Source: Paenibacillus mangrovi (GTDB lineage Bacteria > Bacillota > Bacilli > Paenibacillales > Paenibacillaceae). Taken from it: a stretch of 64,000 nucleotides of DNA. Below are positions 35,970 to 44,277 of this stretch, one piece after another. The notes under the pieces are model-generated. The model was not told where the DNA came from, made no database searches, and worked only from the letters and a program-made list of their open reading frames with translations. Each line of letters begins with the position of its first letter. The first letter of the stretch is position 1. The stretch is taken from NCBI RefSeq assembly GCF_022898935.1, contig NZ_JALIRP010000005.1:422505-486504 (forward strand). The letters are read 5' to 3'. The position numbers and the translations under genes were made by a program.

Positions 35970-36164
35970 ATGGGTGAAAAAACTGAATTCGAACCGGGAG
36001 ATAAAGCACCAAACCCTGGAGTTTATATGGAGGTTGGCGAGGCCAGCTTTCATACTGAAATCCAAGACCCGAAGATGATCACGCTTGAGCGAGGCGAGAC
36101 CTTCCCGAAAACCACAAACAAAGACCGTAAGTGGAAAAAGCAAACCAAAGCCAAGGTCCATTAA
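35970..36164 (+). CDS. yjzC: YjzC family small protein
   Basis: A 64-residue hydrophilic protein of the YjzC family of spore-forming Bacilli, function unknown. Recognisable features are EFEPGDKAPNPGVYMEVGEA at the start and a basic C-terminus (KWKKQTKAK). The SD AAGGAGGT lies 7 nt before the ATG, a very strong translation signal. It is transcribed against the surrounding genes, that is, on the lagging strand. No partner gene or clear terminator follows directly. Confidence 0.8.
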   Translation: MGEKTEFEPGDKAPNPGVYMEVGEASFHTEIQDPKMITLERGETFPKTTNKDRKWKKQTKAKVH

Positions 36165-36430
36165 TTTTTTTCTAAACGATGAATAATTCTGTGTAAACTG
36201 CAGATAATACAATTAGACGGTTACGAGAGAGGTGTGGTTCCGTTGGGCCTAAGCTGCGTAACAAATCACTGGAAGTCAGAAACAGCATAACATTATAGAA
36301 GCGGAGGGACGTGCCAAAGACATTCTGTCTGGAGCAATCCCAGATTGCTCCTCGGCTTATCCAAAGTTTCATGTGACGTGTTTGTTGTAGAACGAATTCC
36401 AAAATCCATTTAAGTACCGTCTGCCAAATA

Positions 36431-36453
36431 GAAGGACCTTCGGGTCCTTCTTT
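36431..36453 (+). terminator. Plus-strand terminator of unclear origin
   Basis: GAAGGACC-TTCG-GGTCCTTC followed by TTT: an 8-bp stem with a UUCG tetraloop. The nearest plus-strand gene is yjzC, 270 bp upstream. Confidence 0.75.
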
Positions 36454-36484
36454 GGTTTGTCAGCTGTTTGTCTTCTTAAAATGT

Positions 36485-36517
36485 AAAAAACCCTTGGCGA
36501 TGACGGGGCCAAAGGTT
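36485..36517 (-). terminator. Terminator after tRNA-Ser
   Basis: On the minus strand AACCUUUGGC pairs with GCCAAGGGUU (10 bp, one G-U) around a 9-nt loop, followed by UUUU. It lies 50 bp after the tRNA 3' end. Confidence 0.8.
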
Positions 36518-36566
36518 TTGTCCAATTACGTTATTCTATGAAGTATATTTGATGAAAAAGGGAATG

Positions 36567-36657
36567 TGGCGGAAAGAGAGGGATTCGAACCCTCGCACGC
36601 CTTGCGACGCCTAACTGATTTCGAGTCAGCCCCCTTGGACCTCTTGGGTACCTTTCC
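36567..36657 (-). tRNA. tRNA-Ser (anticodon CGA)
   Basis: Class II tRNA of 91 nt including an encoded CCA. The acceptor stem is GGAAAGG / UCUUUCC with G73. The anticodon arm is GCUGA-CUCGAAA-UCAGU (anticodon CGA, reading UCG). The long variable arm (UAGGCGUCGCAAGGCGUGC) is typical of serine, and the T arm GAGGGUUCGAAUCCCUC is perfect. It lies downstream of the DUF951 gene on the same strand and has its own terminator. Confidence 0.95.
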
Positions 36658-36714
36658 GCAGCAAGATTTATTGTATCACAACATTACAAAAAATGCAAGA
36701 CAGGCCTTACAAAA

Positions 36715-36933
36715 TTACTTTTCGCCTGCCTCTTCTCCTGCTTCCTTGGAGCGCAGCACTTTCTTCATATTTTTCTCGAATTTTGCACGAGGGATTAAGA
36801 CACTATGCTGGCATCCGACGCACTTGATCCGGATATCCATTCCCATACGGATAATTTCCATTTCATTGCTGCCGCACGGGTGATTTTTTTTCATTTGAAC
36901 AATGTCCCCGAGCCCAAACACCTTGCGTTCCAT
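36715..36933 (-). CDS. DUF951 family protein (YyzM-like)
   Basis: A 72-residue protein of the DUF951 family, conserved beside mscS and ychF near the origin of Firmicutes. The pattern LGDIVQMKKNHPCG...IKCVGC is diagnostic. Cys20, Cys38 and Cys41 (CxxC) suggest a small metal- or nucleic-acid-binding fold, but no function is established. The start lies 3 bp after the mscS stop, so the genes are co-transcribed. The C-terminus is a charged Glu/Lys tail. Confidence 0.85.
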   Translation of the reverse strand: MERKVFGLGDIVQMKKNHPCGSNEMEIIRMGMDIRIKCVGCQHSVLIPRAKFEKNMKKVLRSKEAGEEAGEK

Positions 36934-36936
36934 AGC

Positions 36937-37851
36937 CTACTCTCCCCCTTCTGCTACCGATAATTCGGATAACGATTCTTTTTGCATTTCCTCGAATTCC
37001 ATGGCCTGTTTGATATTCTCCAAAATCGTTCGTTCCACCTGTGACCTTGTATTGGGTTCGCACTGAGCTACAACGCGGATAACGTACTCGCTGGTGGTCA
37101 TGGATTGGATTCCGAGCACATCTGGCACGGCAAGAATACTTCCTTCCCGCTCCTGCAGACCGGCCAGTGCCTCCTTGACCAATCTCACCGTATCTTCAAG
37201 CAACCGCTCGCTTTTAATCGGCAAATCCACCATCGCAACGGCATTGGATATTGAATAATTCGTTACGCTTGTAATCAACCCGTTCGGCAGAATGTAGGTT
37301 TCCCCATTCATGCTGACGATCCGGGTGGTACGAAGTCCTATCAATTCAACAGTCCCTTTATAAGTCCCCGTCTGAATGACATCTCCTACCGCAAATTGGT
37401 CCTCCAGGATAATGAAGAAGCCAGTAATGACATCCTTGACCAAACTCTGAGCACCAAAACCAATGGCAAGACCTAGCACACCAGCACTCGCCAACAGCGG
37501 TCCGAGATCAAAATGAAATTCGGAAAGAATCAGCAGCACCATGATGAAGTTACAGGTAACGGCTGTTACGTTTTTCAGAAGCTCTCCAACCGTGGCAAAT
37601 CGGCGGGGGTTCGTGTTGATTCTGCTTTGTTCCCTTTGCGATAACGTCCGGTCAATGATTTTGGATACCACACGGATAATGATTCGGGTAACGATAAAAA
37701 GAACAATGATGCGGATCCCGGAAGATATAAGATTCATCCATTTGTCCACATCCGTAAGCCAGCTCCATATTTGATCACTGAACTTCACCGCTTTTTCCAC
37801 AGTCCCTTCAATTCCTACACTCCCTGCTTCCAGCCAGTATGGATTGATCAC
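36937..37851 (-). CDS. MscS-type mechanosensitive channel
   Basis: Small-conductance mechanosensitive channel, which opens under membrane tension to release osmolytes on hypo-osmotic shock. In 304 residues it has an N-terminal amphipathic segment, three membrane helices (the pore helix carries GVLGLAIGFGAQSLVKDVITGFFI, about 128-151) and the cytoplasmic beta and alpha/beta domains. This conserved glycine/alanine-rich pore helix identifies the family. It is the middle gene of a DUF3343-mscS-DUF951 unit. It resembles YkuT of Bacillus in size. Confidence 0.92.
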   Translation of the reverse strand: MINPYWLEAGSVGIEGTVEKAVKFSDQIWSWLTDVDKWMNLISSGIRIIVLFIVTRIIIRVVSKIIDRTLSQREQSRINTNPRRFATVGELLKNVTAVTCNFIMVLLILSEFHFDLGPLLASAGVLGLAIGFGAQSLVKDVITGFFIILEDQFAVGDVIQTGTYKGTVELIGLRTTRIVSMNGETYILPNGLITSVTNYSISNAVAMVDLPIKSERLLEDTVRLVKEALAGLQEREGSILAVPDVLGIQSMTTSEYVIRVVAQCEPNTRSQVERTILENIKQAMEFEEMQKESLSELSVAEGGE

Positions 37852-37863
37852 TTCCTCTACCTC

Positions 37864-38127
37864 CTATTCTTCGATGCATATATATCTATCTTTGTTGTCT
37901 TTATAGTAGATTCCTCTGATTTCCACATGCTCTTGCTTCATAATTTGCTGTACGGACATCAGCTCTTCCTTCGGAAACTGAATGGATAACGCACAGCCCG
38001 CAGTGATGGTTTTGGGCGTAGGATAAAGATCGATTTCGATATCGGCATACTCTAGCAGCATTTCCGCCCGAAGCGCCTGCTGTGTCGAGTCGAAGGCAAT
38101 TAACAACCACGATTCCATTTTTCTCAT
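37864..38127 (-). CDS. DUF3343 family protein, putative Se/S carrier-like
   Basis: An 87-residue protein of the DUF3343 family. A small alpha/beta fold carries one conserved Cys in TAGCALSIQF (about residue 46), the expected thiol of the family, which is annotated as a possible selenium or sulfur carrier. It is the first gene of the unit with mscS (12 bp gap). A cysteine-desulfurase-like gene of the type often linked to DUF3343 lies 1.3 kb away (39409-40563). ATG 38127 or the ATG three codons later can be the start. Function is not demonstrated. Confidence 0.75.
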   Translation of the reverse strand: MRKMESWLLIAFDSTQQALRAEMLLEYADIEIDLYPTPKTITAGCALSIQFPKEELMSVQQIMKQEHVEIRGIYYKDNKDRYICIEE

Positions 38128-38164
38128 GCCGCCTTCCGCTCAAATAAATTGCTTGTCCCCAGGA

Positions 38165-38195
38165 AGTATAAAAACATGCAACCATCCATATACTA
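38165..38195 (+). promoter_or_regulatory. Candidate forespore (sigma-G/F) promoter of yyaC
   Basis: AGTATA, 18 bp, TATACTA resembles the sigma-G consensus TGMATA-N17/18-CATACTA at 4/6 and 6/7 positions, about 35 bp before yyaC, a forespore protein gene in Bacillus. Confidence 0.35.
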
Positions 38196-38228
38196 GATAC
38201 TACCATTTGTATTTGAAAGGAAGATTCT

Positions 38229-38834
38229 ATGACACAGCTGCCTAACCCTTCCCAGCAACAGCAGCTTTCATGCTTAAAAATACCACATACGGACCCTGAA
38301 ATCCATTCTGCTATCATTCACCGTCTTTTGTTTCACTTGTCACAGGCTAAGGATAAACAGCAGGTTATCGTCGTTTGTGTTGGCACGGATCGTTCTACCG
38401 GAGACTGTCTTGGCCCTTTGGTTGGTACTGCTCTAGCACGCTATAAAAGCCCTTGGTTTCATCTGTTTGGCACTCTTGAGGAACCCGTCCATGCCGTGAA
38501 CCTTCAGGAAACGCTGTCCTCTATTTACGCCTTGTACGATAATCCTTTCGTAATTGGCATTGACGCATGCCTTGGTCAATCCTCAAGTGTAGGCTGTATC
38601 CAGGTCGCGAGTGGACCTTTAAAACCCGGTGCAGGTGTACATAAAGAATTGCCGCCGGTTGGCGATATCCATTTGACGGGTATCGTTAATGTCGGCGGCT
38701 TCATGGAATATTTTGTGTTGCAAAACACGCGTTTAAGTCTGGTTGTTCGTTTATCGGAGATCATTGCCACGAGTCTTAATGAAGCCATTCAAGAATGGAA
38801 GACCCGCTCTACCCTTGTTGCAAGGCTAGATTGA
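38229..38834 (+). CDS. yyaC: Spore protease YyaC
   Basis: Member of the DUF1256/YyaC family, structurally related to the germination protease GPR and made in the forespore. The 201-residue protein has the conserved VCVGTDRSTGDCLGPLVG block (about 48-65), IGIDACLG (about 117-124) with a catalytic-type Asp, and GDIHLTGIVNVGG. SD GAAAGGAAG precedes the ATG. It is on the lagging strand, opposite to its neighbours, and its 3' end overlaps the convergent DUF4446 gene by 26 bp. Confidence 0.92.
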   Translation: MTQLPNPSQQQQLSCLKIPHTDPEIHSAIIHRLLFHLSQAKDKQQVIVVCVGTDRSTGDCLGPLVGTALARYKSPWFHLFGTLEEPVHAVNLQETLSSIYALYDNPFVIGIDACLGQSSSVGCIQVASGPLKPGAGVHKELPPVGDIHLTGIVNVGGFMEYFVLQNTRLSLVVRLSEIIATSLNEAIQEWKTRSTLVARLD

Positions 38835-39309
38835 TCGCTTCCACTTCTTCTGGAGACAAGGCATACGACGACTCGCCGACCGCAAGCGGTTTGGCATATA
38901 CATAGGAGCTGTCACGGCTGTACAGAGCTGAAATGACAACTCCATTTTTCTTTTCATCCACAATCGCGATCGAGAAGCTCAAATCGCTTCCTTGGCCAGT
39001 AAACGCATTGTATCGCTTAATGCCCACCTGTCCTTTTACCTGCTGCATCTTGGTTAACAGAAGCTCCAGCGATTTACGCTGCTGCTGCTGCTCATCCTCA
39101 ATGCTGTCCATTTGTACTTTCAAATCAATCAGCAGCGTCTCGAGATTCTCTACCCCGCTCCCTGCCATCATCAAATCGTATTTTCGGCGCATCTTTCTGA
39201 GCTTTGCACCCTGCGTAAGCACCATAACGAGCAAGATCAAAATGAGGAGTATTACCCCGCCGATAAACCACTGCAGTTGTTCCATAATTAAACTATTCAA
39301 GTCCGACAT
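38809..39309 (-). CDS. DUF4446 family membrane-anchored protein
   Basis: A 166-residue protein of the DUF4446 family, conserved between yyaC and parB in Paenibacillaceae, function unknown. One N-terminal membrane helix (about 13-33) is followed by a coiled-coil (about 60-95, with a Gln-rich DEQQQQRK stretch). The globular C-terminal domain contains QVGIKRYNAF and EEVEAINLAL. The ATG at 39309 is used and an ATG at residue 9 is possible. The 3' ends of this gene and yyaC overlap by 26 bp, and no terminator separates them. Confidence 0.8.
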   Translation of the reverse strand: MSDLNSLIMEQLQWFIGGVILLILILLVMVLTQGAKLRKMRRKYDLMMAGSGVENLETLLIDLKVQMDSIEDEQQQQRKSLELLLTKMQQVKGQVGIKRYNAFTGQGSDLSFSIAIVDEKKNGVVISALYSRDSSYVYAKPLAVGESSYALSPEEVEAINLALQQG

Positions 39310-39408
39310 TGCTGTTCATTCCTTTTCCTCAATCTTGATCTAACCGGTTATTTTTTTGTTTTTACTGATCAACGGGCAACTCAAATTTTCCATACACATG
39401 CCATTTTA

Positions 39409-40563
39409 TTATGCCCTACCGCAAATCCTTTTTAAAGCATCGACCAGTATACCCGCTTCTTCTATCGTGGAGTCTATACCCACACTTGCCCGAACCGCTC
39501 CGGTCTGCAGCGTCTGAGCCGCTTCATGCGCGAGGGGTGTACAATGCATACCTGCACGAACAGCAATGCCATACTCCCGGTCCAGCCGAAAGGCGATCTC
39601 ACTCGAGTCCATCTCTGACGAGACAAACGATACAATCCCTGTTTTCGGTTTTCTTAGATCCGGTCCCAGAATCCGCAGACCCTGTATATCTTGTATACCT
39701 TCCATGATCCGCTGCGTCAAGTTCCACTCATGCTGATAGATCCGTGAGGTAGATATCTCTAGTATTTTCTCAACGCCGGCCCTCAAACCAGAAATCCCTA
39801 TCGTGTTGGGTGTTCCCGCTTCATACCGGTCCGGACGGACAGCAGGTTGCTCGATTTCCTCGGATTGACTCCCAGTCCCTCCGTGCATAAGAGGCTCCAA
39901 GTCGATGGTTGGGGATATGTAGAGCCCGCCCGTTCCCTGTGGTCCAAGCAGTCCTTTATGACCAGGGAAAGCAAGCAGGTCTATATGCATTACATTGACA
40001 TCAATTTCAAGACATCCTGCACTTTGTGCCGCATCCACCAAAAACACCGCACCCTGCTCATGTGCCATTTTTCCGATTTCCGCAATGGGTAAAATACTTC
40101 CTAGCAGATTAGAACTATGACTACACACAACTAGTTTGGGACGCTTCGCCAACGCCTCTTTAAGCCGCCGCTGATCGAGCTCACCTTGGCCATTGACCGG
40201 AATATACTCCACTTTTATCCCAAGGGTTCTTCTCAGAAACTCCAACGGACGTCTCACAGAATTATGTTCAACCATCGTTGCGACAACATAGTCGCCTTCC
40301 TGAAGCAATCCCTTTATCGCCAGATTCAGAGCCTCCGTTGTGTTATGAGTAAATACCACATCATTGGGATTAGAAACCTTAAACAGGCGAGAAAGAACCC
40401 GGCGCGTCTCAAACAGAACTCTACTGGCCTTCACTGCCATCTGGTGACTTCCTCGTCCGGGATTGGCTGCCGCTTCCGCCATGGCCGCCTGCATAGCTTG
40501 CATCACTTCAGGAGGTTTAGGCCACGACGTAGCAGCATGATCTAAATACACGAGCGGCTTCAC
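39409..40563 (-). CDS. Class V aminotransferase, cysteine-desulfurase-like
   Basis: PLP enzyme of the NifS/Csd fold, cysteine desulfurase family. The 384-residue protein has N-terminal YLDHAATSWPK, the PLP lysine at Lys203 in FPGHKGLLGPQG, and catalytic-loop Cys341 in AGMHCTPLAH. The GTG at 40563 is the start, with AAGGAGG 7 nt upstream. It is not an IscS or SufS, which would sit in an isc or suf cluster. Members of this branch are often found with DUF3343, which is encoded nearby, so a sulfur or selenium delivery role is possible. Confidence 0.85.
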   Translation of the reverse strand: MKPLVYLDHAATSWPKPPEVMQAMQAAMAEAAANPGRGSHQMAVKASRVLFETRRVLSRLFKVSNPNDVVFTHNTTEALNLAIKGLLQEGDYVVATMVEHNSVRRPLEFLRRTLGIKVEYIPVNGQGELDQRRLKEALAKRPKLVVCSHSSNLLGSILPIAEIGKMAHEQGAVFLVDAAQSAGCLEIDVNVMHIDLLAFPGHKGLLGPQGTGGLYISPTIDLEPLMHGGTGSQSEEIEQPAVRPDRYEAGTPNTIGISGLRAGVEKILEISTSRIYQHEWNLTQRIMEGIQDIQGLRILGPDLRKPKTGIVSFVSSEMDSSEIAFRLDREYGIAVRAGMHCTPLAHEAAQTLQTGAVRASVGIDSTIEEAGILVDALKRICGRA

Positions 40564-40666
40564 TAGAGTTCCTCCTTCTCCCCGGCTTCTTATGCGCTCT
40601 GCATCCTCCCAGCAGATATTTGTTATAAGAGACCAATCTCTCACATCATACCTTTTCTACTCTCTC

Positions 40667-40790
40667 AAGAAAAACGTCTGTCGATGTACTTTCACTGAAG
40701 ACAGACCGCGTTTAGCAGTAGTTTTTCTAGCGATATCAGGATGCGTTTCTCGAAGTTTTTATACTTTTTGATATCTAAAAATAGAGAATG
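40667..40790. repeat. Intergenic stem-loop repeat, copy A
   Basis: Begins AAGAAAAACGTCTGTCGATG and continues through an inner GTCTGTC / GACAGAC helix. The closing arm GTTTTTCT (40721-40728) complements the start, and the tail has CGAAGTTTTTATACTTTTTG. It abuts the parB terminator. Related copies are at 44135 and 51278. Confidence 0.6.
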
Positions 40791-40831
40791 ACATATCCTC
40801 CCCCTTGCTAGGGATACAGCCGGATATGTCA
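40778..40831 (-). terminator. Terminator of parA-parB
   Basis: TGACATATCC (40789-40798) pairs with GGATATGTCA (40822-40831), a 10-bp stem. The minus-strand tract UUCUCUAUUUUUAG follows. It lies 25 bp after the parB stop. Confidence 0.85.
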
Positions 40832-40855
40832 CTTAGCATGTTCATAAGATCGCTC

Positions 40856-41695
40856 TTACTGCAAAAGCTCCAACAGTCGTTCCAAATCCTGTTTACTGTA
40901 ATAATTCAATTCAATTTTACCTTTGTCTTTGTTCTGTTTGATCTTAACCGTCGTCCTGAATCTTTCTCGCAAAGATTCTTCCAGATTATCGATATAAGGA
41001 TCACGTTTTTTCACTTTGACTTTGTTCTTGTCCACGGCTCTACGATCTAGATTTTTAACTGCCTCTTCCAGATCCCGAACACTCCACTCATTGGCTACAC
41101 ACTGCTTGGCAAGCTGTTTGATGAGTGCCGGATCCTTCAGACCTACAATGGCACGCGCATGTCCCATGGACAATGTTCCACGTGAAACATAATCTTTTAC
41201 TTCCTCAGGAAGCGAAAGTAATCTTAGAAAGTTAGCAATATGGGATCTCGATTTCCCCACCTTAAGAGAGAGTTCTTCCTGAGTGAGTGAATACTGATCC
41301 ATCAGACCTTGATAGGCAACCGCAACCTCCATTGCATTCAAGTTTTCACGCTGCAGGTTTTCGATCAAAGCGATCTCCATCACCTGCTGGTCACTAAAGC
41401 TGCGGACTACCGCAGGAATGGTTGCTTTACCGCAGAATTGTGAAGCACGGAACCGTCTCTCACCAGCAATGATTTCATAGCCCTTCAACACGCTGCGAAC
41501 AATTATAGGTTGAATCACGCCATGCTGACGAATGGACTCAGCTAATTCCTGAATAGACTCCTCATTAAAATCTTTTCGCGGCTGATATGGATTCGCACGC
41601 AGTTGGCTGAGTGGAATCTCCACAATTTTGTCATCATCATTGATGGAAAGGGAAGGAATTAAGGCATCAAGTCCTTTGCCCAGTCGTTTACTCAT
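40856..41695 (-). CDS. parB: Chromosome partitioning protein ParB (Spo0J)
   Basis: Binds parS and spreads as a CTP-dependent clamp to organise the origin region; also tied to sporulation. The 279-residue protein has an N-terminal CTPase/ParB domain with GERRFRA, a helix-turn-helix centre (SHIANFLRLLSLP, about 150-162) and a C-terminal dimerisation domain. It overlaps the parA end by 8 bp. A perfect parS site lies inside the gene (41174-41189), as in Bacillus spo0J. Noc, encoded 1.1 kb away, is its paralogue. Confidence 0.97.
   Translation of the reverse strand: MSKRLGKGLDALIPSLSINDDDKIVEIPLSQLRANPYQPRKDFNEESIQELAESIRQHGVIQPIIVRSVLKGYEIIAGERRFRASQFCGKATIPAVVRSFSDQQVMEIALIENLQRENLNAMEVAVAYQGLMDQYSLTQEELSLKVGKSRSHIANFLRLLSLPEEVKDYVSRGTLSMGHARAIVGLKDPALIKQLAKQCVANEWSVRDLEEAVKNLDRRAVDKNKVKVKKRDPYIDNLEESLRERFRTTVKIKQNKDKGKIELNYYSKQDLERLLELLQ
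41174..41189. promoter_or_regulatory. parS site inside parB
   Basis: TGTTCCACGTGAAACA, an exact match to the Bacillus parS consensus, located within the parB reading frame. Confidence 0.9.
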
Positions 41696-42449
41696 AAGAA
41701 ATCACTTCCTTTGCCAACTCTAAATAAACTTCTGCACCTTTAGACCGAGGATCATAAGTCATTATGGATTGTCCATGAGACGGTGCTTCACTAAGCCGGA
41801 CATTACGTGGAATAATCGTGCGATACACTTTATCTTGAAAGTACTTTTTCACTTCTTCAATCACCTGAATACCAAGATTTGTGCGGGCATCCAGCATTGT
41901 GAGAAGTACTCCTTCAATCTGGAGCGATGTATTCAGATGCTTTTGTACCAGACGTACAGTGTTAAGTAGCTGGCTCAATCCTTCAAGCGCGTAATATTCG
42001 CACTGGATCGGAATAATGACCGAATCGGCTGCAGTTAACGAGTTAATCGTCAAAATACCCAAAGAAGGCGGACAGTCTATTAGAATATAATCATAGTTCG
42101 CCTTAACGAGATGCAGCGATTTTTTAAGACGAAGCTCCCGAGAAATGGTTGGAACCAATTCAATTTCCGCGCCTGCCAGCTGTATGGTAGCCGGAATGAT
42201 ATGCAGTCCTTCGACCTGTGTCTCAAGAATCGCTTCCTTGGGATGAACTTCATTGATGATGACATCATAGATGCAGTTGGTAACATCGGCTTTATTCACA
42301 CCCACACCGCTCGTGGTATTGCCTTGCGGATCAATATCTACAAGCAGCACTCTTTTACCGAGCGAAGCCAGACCTGCACCGAGATTGACGGAGGTCGTCG
42401 TCTTCCCCACTCCGCCTTTTTGGTTTGCTATGGCAATGATTTTAGACAC
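41688..42449 (-). CDS. parA: Chromosome partitioning ATPase ParA (Soj)
   Basis: Deviant Walker ATPase that dimerises on DNA with ATP, moves origins together with ParB and regulates DnaA. The 253-residue protein has the deviant Walker A KGGVGKTT (about 11-18) with the signature lysine, DIDPQGNTT and DCPPSLG motifs. It is the first gene of the parA-parB pair. Its AUG has a weak SD (GAGGTGAAA). Length is normal for Soj. Confidence 0.97.
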   Translation of the reverse strand: MSKIIAIANQKGGVGKTTTSVNLGAGLASLGKRVLLVDIDPQGNTTSGVGVNKADVTNCIYDVIINEVHPKEAILETQVEGLHIIPATIQLAGAEIELVPTISRELRLKKSLHLVKANYDYILIDCPPSLGILTINSLTAADSVIIPIQCEYYALEGLSQLLNTVRLVQKHLNTSLQIEGVLLTMLDARTNLGIQVIEEVKKYFQDKVYRTIIPRNVRLSEAPSHGQSIMTYDPRSKGAEVYLELAKEVISYE

Positions 42450-42817
42450 TCAATTTCACCTCATTGTGTATGAAAACTCTTCTTGTAGGTCACGGGATTG
42501 TGTTACACAGCAAAACAACCGGCTGCATACATCCTGGAAGAAGCTTCACTGCATCTGATCCTGACAGAACATGAGGACCATTCTCCAGGTACAAACTGAA
42601 ACGGCTTCGCCCTGCACGAGTGCATTTTTTCCTTACAGAAGGAAATCCTGAGCCTGGAACCACAAGCATCGAATTCTTTTATTATCTGATTCACAGCGCC
42701 ATACAGCAAAAATGCAAACCGCTTCCTCTCGCCCTGTCAGGGAGATCACCAGAAGCCGTTTGCTGCATTCACGGGCCGATAAAAGCGGCCTAAAAACCGC
42801 CTAAAGCCCAACAAGTA
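42450..42817. other. Gene-free interval between parA and noc
   Basis: No credible frame. It holds the noc terminator hairpin (42706-42763), a second small GCGG / CCGC hairpin at 42785-42800 and presumably the parA promoter, which I could not place. Confidence 0.4.
42706..42763 (-). terminator. Terminator after noc
   Basis: Long hairpin GCAAACCGCTTC / GAAGCCGTTTGC (42714-42725, 42752-42763; one mismatch) with an inner CCCTG / CAGGG helix. It is followed on the minus strand by AUUUUUGC. Confidence 0.7.
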
Positions 42818-43633
42818 TTAACGCTTGGGAATCTGTATTACGATTTCATAATGATCTTCCCGGTCATTTTCAGTCGTTTTAATAGTCAATCCCGAATCGG
42901 ATACCATATCAATGGATTGACGGATGGTATTCAAAGCCAAACGTACATCCTTGGTAAATGAAATGCGTTTGGACTTTTTAATTTTTGAAGCTTCTTTATA
43001 AAAAGCAACTCTTGCTTCTGTTTGTTTGACATTGAGCTCCTTGGAGATAATTTCAGTCAACAGCTTCAGCTGCAGCTCTTCTGTATCCAGAGACAGCAAT
43101 GCACGAGCATGTCGTTCTGTAATTTTACGCTCCATGAGGGCCGTCTTCACTTCTTCCGGTAAATGAAGCAGACGGATTTTATTAGCAATGGTCGACTGGC
43201 TTTTACCGAGACGCTGCGCAAGGCTTTCCTGAGTCAATTGATGAAGATCAATCAACTTTTGGTAAGCTACCGCCTCTTCGATCGAGGTCAAACCTTCACG
43301 CTGTAAGTTCTCGATTAAAGCAATCGAAGCTGCCTGCGAGTCATTAAATTCACGAACAATCGCCGGGATGGTCTCCATCCCTAGTTTCGTTACAGCACGC
43401 CAGCGCCGTTCTCCGGCAATAATCTCATATTTGGAATTACGGACACGAACAACAATCGGCTGAATGATGCCATGCGTCTTAATGGTCTGGCATAGCTCAT
43501 CAATCTTATCATCATCAAAAATCGTGCGGGGCTGATATGGACTGCTGACAATCTCCCCCACCGGAATTTGTTTCACTTCATCACCATTGTTGCGCTCCGT
43601 CAAACCAAACAATTTAGAAAATTGTTCTTTCAT
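42818..43633 (-). CDS. noc: Nucleoid occlusion protein Noc
   Basis: ParB paralogue that binds its own sites around the chromosome and keeps the division septum away from the nucleoid. The 271-residue protein starts with an amphipathic [14 protein letters not shown] segment, which in Bacillus anchors Noc to the membrane. A ParB/CTPase domain with GERRWRA and a helix-turn-helix ([13 protein letters not shown]) follow. The ATG at 43633 is favoured over an upstream GTG that lies within the SD (AGGTGG), because only it gives the conserved N-terminus. Confidence 0.95.
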   Translation of the reverse strand: MKEQFSKLFGLTERNNGDEVKQIPVGEIVSSPYQPRTIFDDDKIDELCQTIKTHGIIQPIVVRVRNSKYEIIAGERRWRAVTKLGMETIPAIVREFNDSQAASIALIENLQREGLTSIEEAVAYQKLIDLHQLTQESLAQRLGKSQSTIANKIRLLHLPEEVKTALMERKITERHARALLSLDTEELQLKLLTEIISKELNVKQTEARVAFYKEASKIKKSKRISFTKDVRLALNTIRQSIDMVSDSGLTIKTTENDREDHYEIVIQIPKR

Positions 43634-44134
43634 TCCGTATATTACCACCTAAATTCGTAATAGCACTTTGGCAAAGCGCTTGGTCAGCATCATGTGTAGC
43701 AATCGATTTGCTTCCAAATCTCATGAGTCGAAAATACGCCTTTTAAACCTGTTACAAACTGTATGTAAGTCCTGTAAAATCTGTAGAACAAACATTTCTA
43801 GCGCCCTGCGCTCCGGTCAAACATTAAGTAAAATCACCGCTTAATTCTGCTTATCATAACTCTCTCTATTCTACCACTTTTTTTCATATAATCCTATTCT
43901 CCAAAGTCCTCTTTTTTTCCTGCCCGGTACTTATTTTTTGAGGAACCATTACGATCCTGTTTATAAGAAAACACTGTACTTACATCCGATTTTTCTGATG
44001 ATATAATTTGCAAACATCGTGACGGAATACTCAAATTGACTCTTCACTTTTTAAAGGCATAGATTGAGAATAAATGGTAATGATGATTTGTTTTTAGTTG
44101 GGGGTTCCTGATTCAATGATGGGGAAAAACCCAT

Positions 44135-44248
44135 AAGAAAAACATTATCGATGTAATTCGCAGAATCCAGACCATTTAGAGGTAGTTTTTCTTGCGATAT
44201 AAGAATACTGATTCTTCGAAGTTTTATACTTTTCTATATTTTTAAAAA
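44135..44248. repeat. Intergenic stem-loop repeat, copy B
   Basis: Starts AAGAAAAACATTATCGATGT. Arm GTAGTTTTTCTTGCGATAT (from 44182) and tail TTCGAAGTTTTATACTTTTC align with copy A at 40667-40790. Like copy A it directly abuts a minus-strand terminator. Confidence 0.6.
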
Positions 44249-44277
44249 AAGAGGGATGTTTCACGTGAAACATTCCT
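44243..44277 (-). terminator. Terminator of mnmE-mnmG-rsmG, with parS as its stem
   Basis: On the minus strand AAGAGGAATG and CATCCCTCTT flank the palindromic parS sequence and are followed by UUUUUUU. The whole forms one long imperfect hairpin, 70 bp after the rsmG stop. Confidence 0.75.
44257..44272. promoter_or_regulatory. parS site within a terminator
   Basis: TGTTTCACGTGAAACA, a perfect palindrome one base from the classical parS sequence and a permitted variant in Bacillus. Confidence 0.88.

Larger units (their letters stand above)
36165..36566. other. Interval with strong hairpins but no recognised gene
   Basis: Contains a perfect 9-bp hairpin with a 3-nt loop (GGAGCAATC / GATTGCTCC, 36331-36351), a plus-strand terminator (36431-36453) and the minus-strand tRNA terminator (36485-36517). 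A short plus frame at about 36244-36296 could read PKLRNKSLEVRNSITL then stop, but it has no good start. It could be a small RNA or a decayed gene ending at the plus-strand terminator. Confidence 0.35.

Noticed and set aside
42778..42803. GCGG / CCGC hairpin as the main noc terminator
   Set aside because: The stem is only 4 bp. The longer hairpin at 42706-42763 with a U-run is the better candidate.
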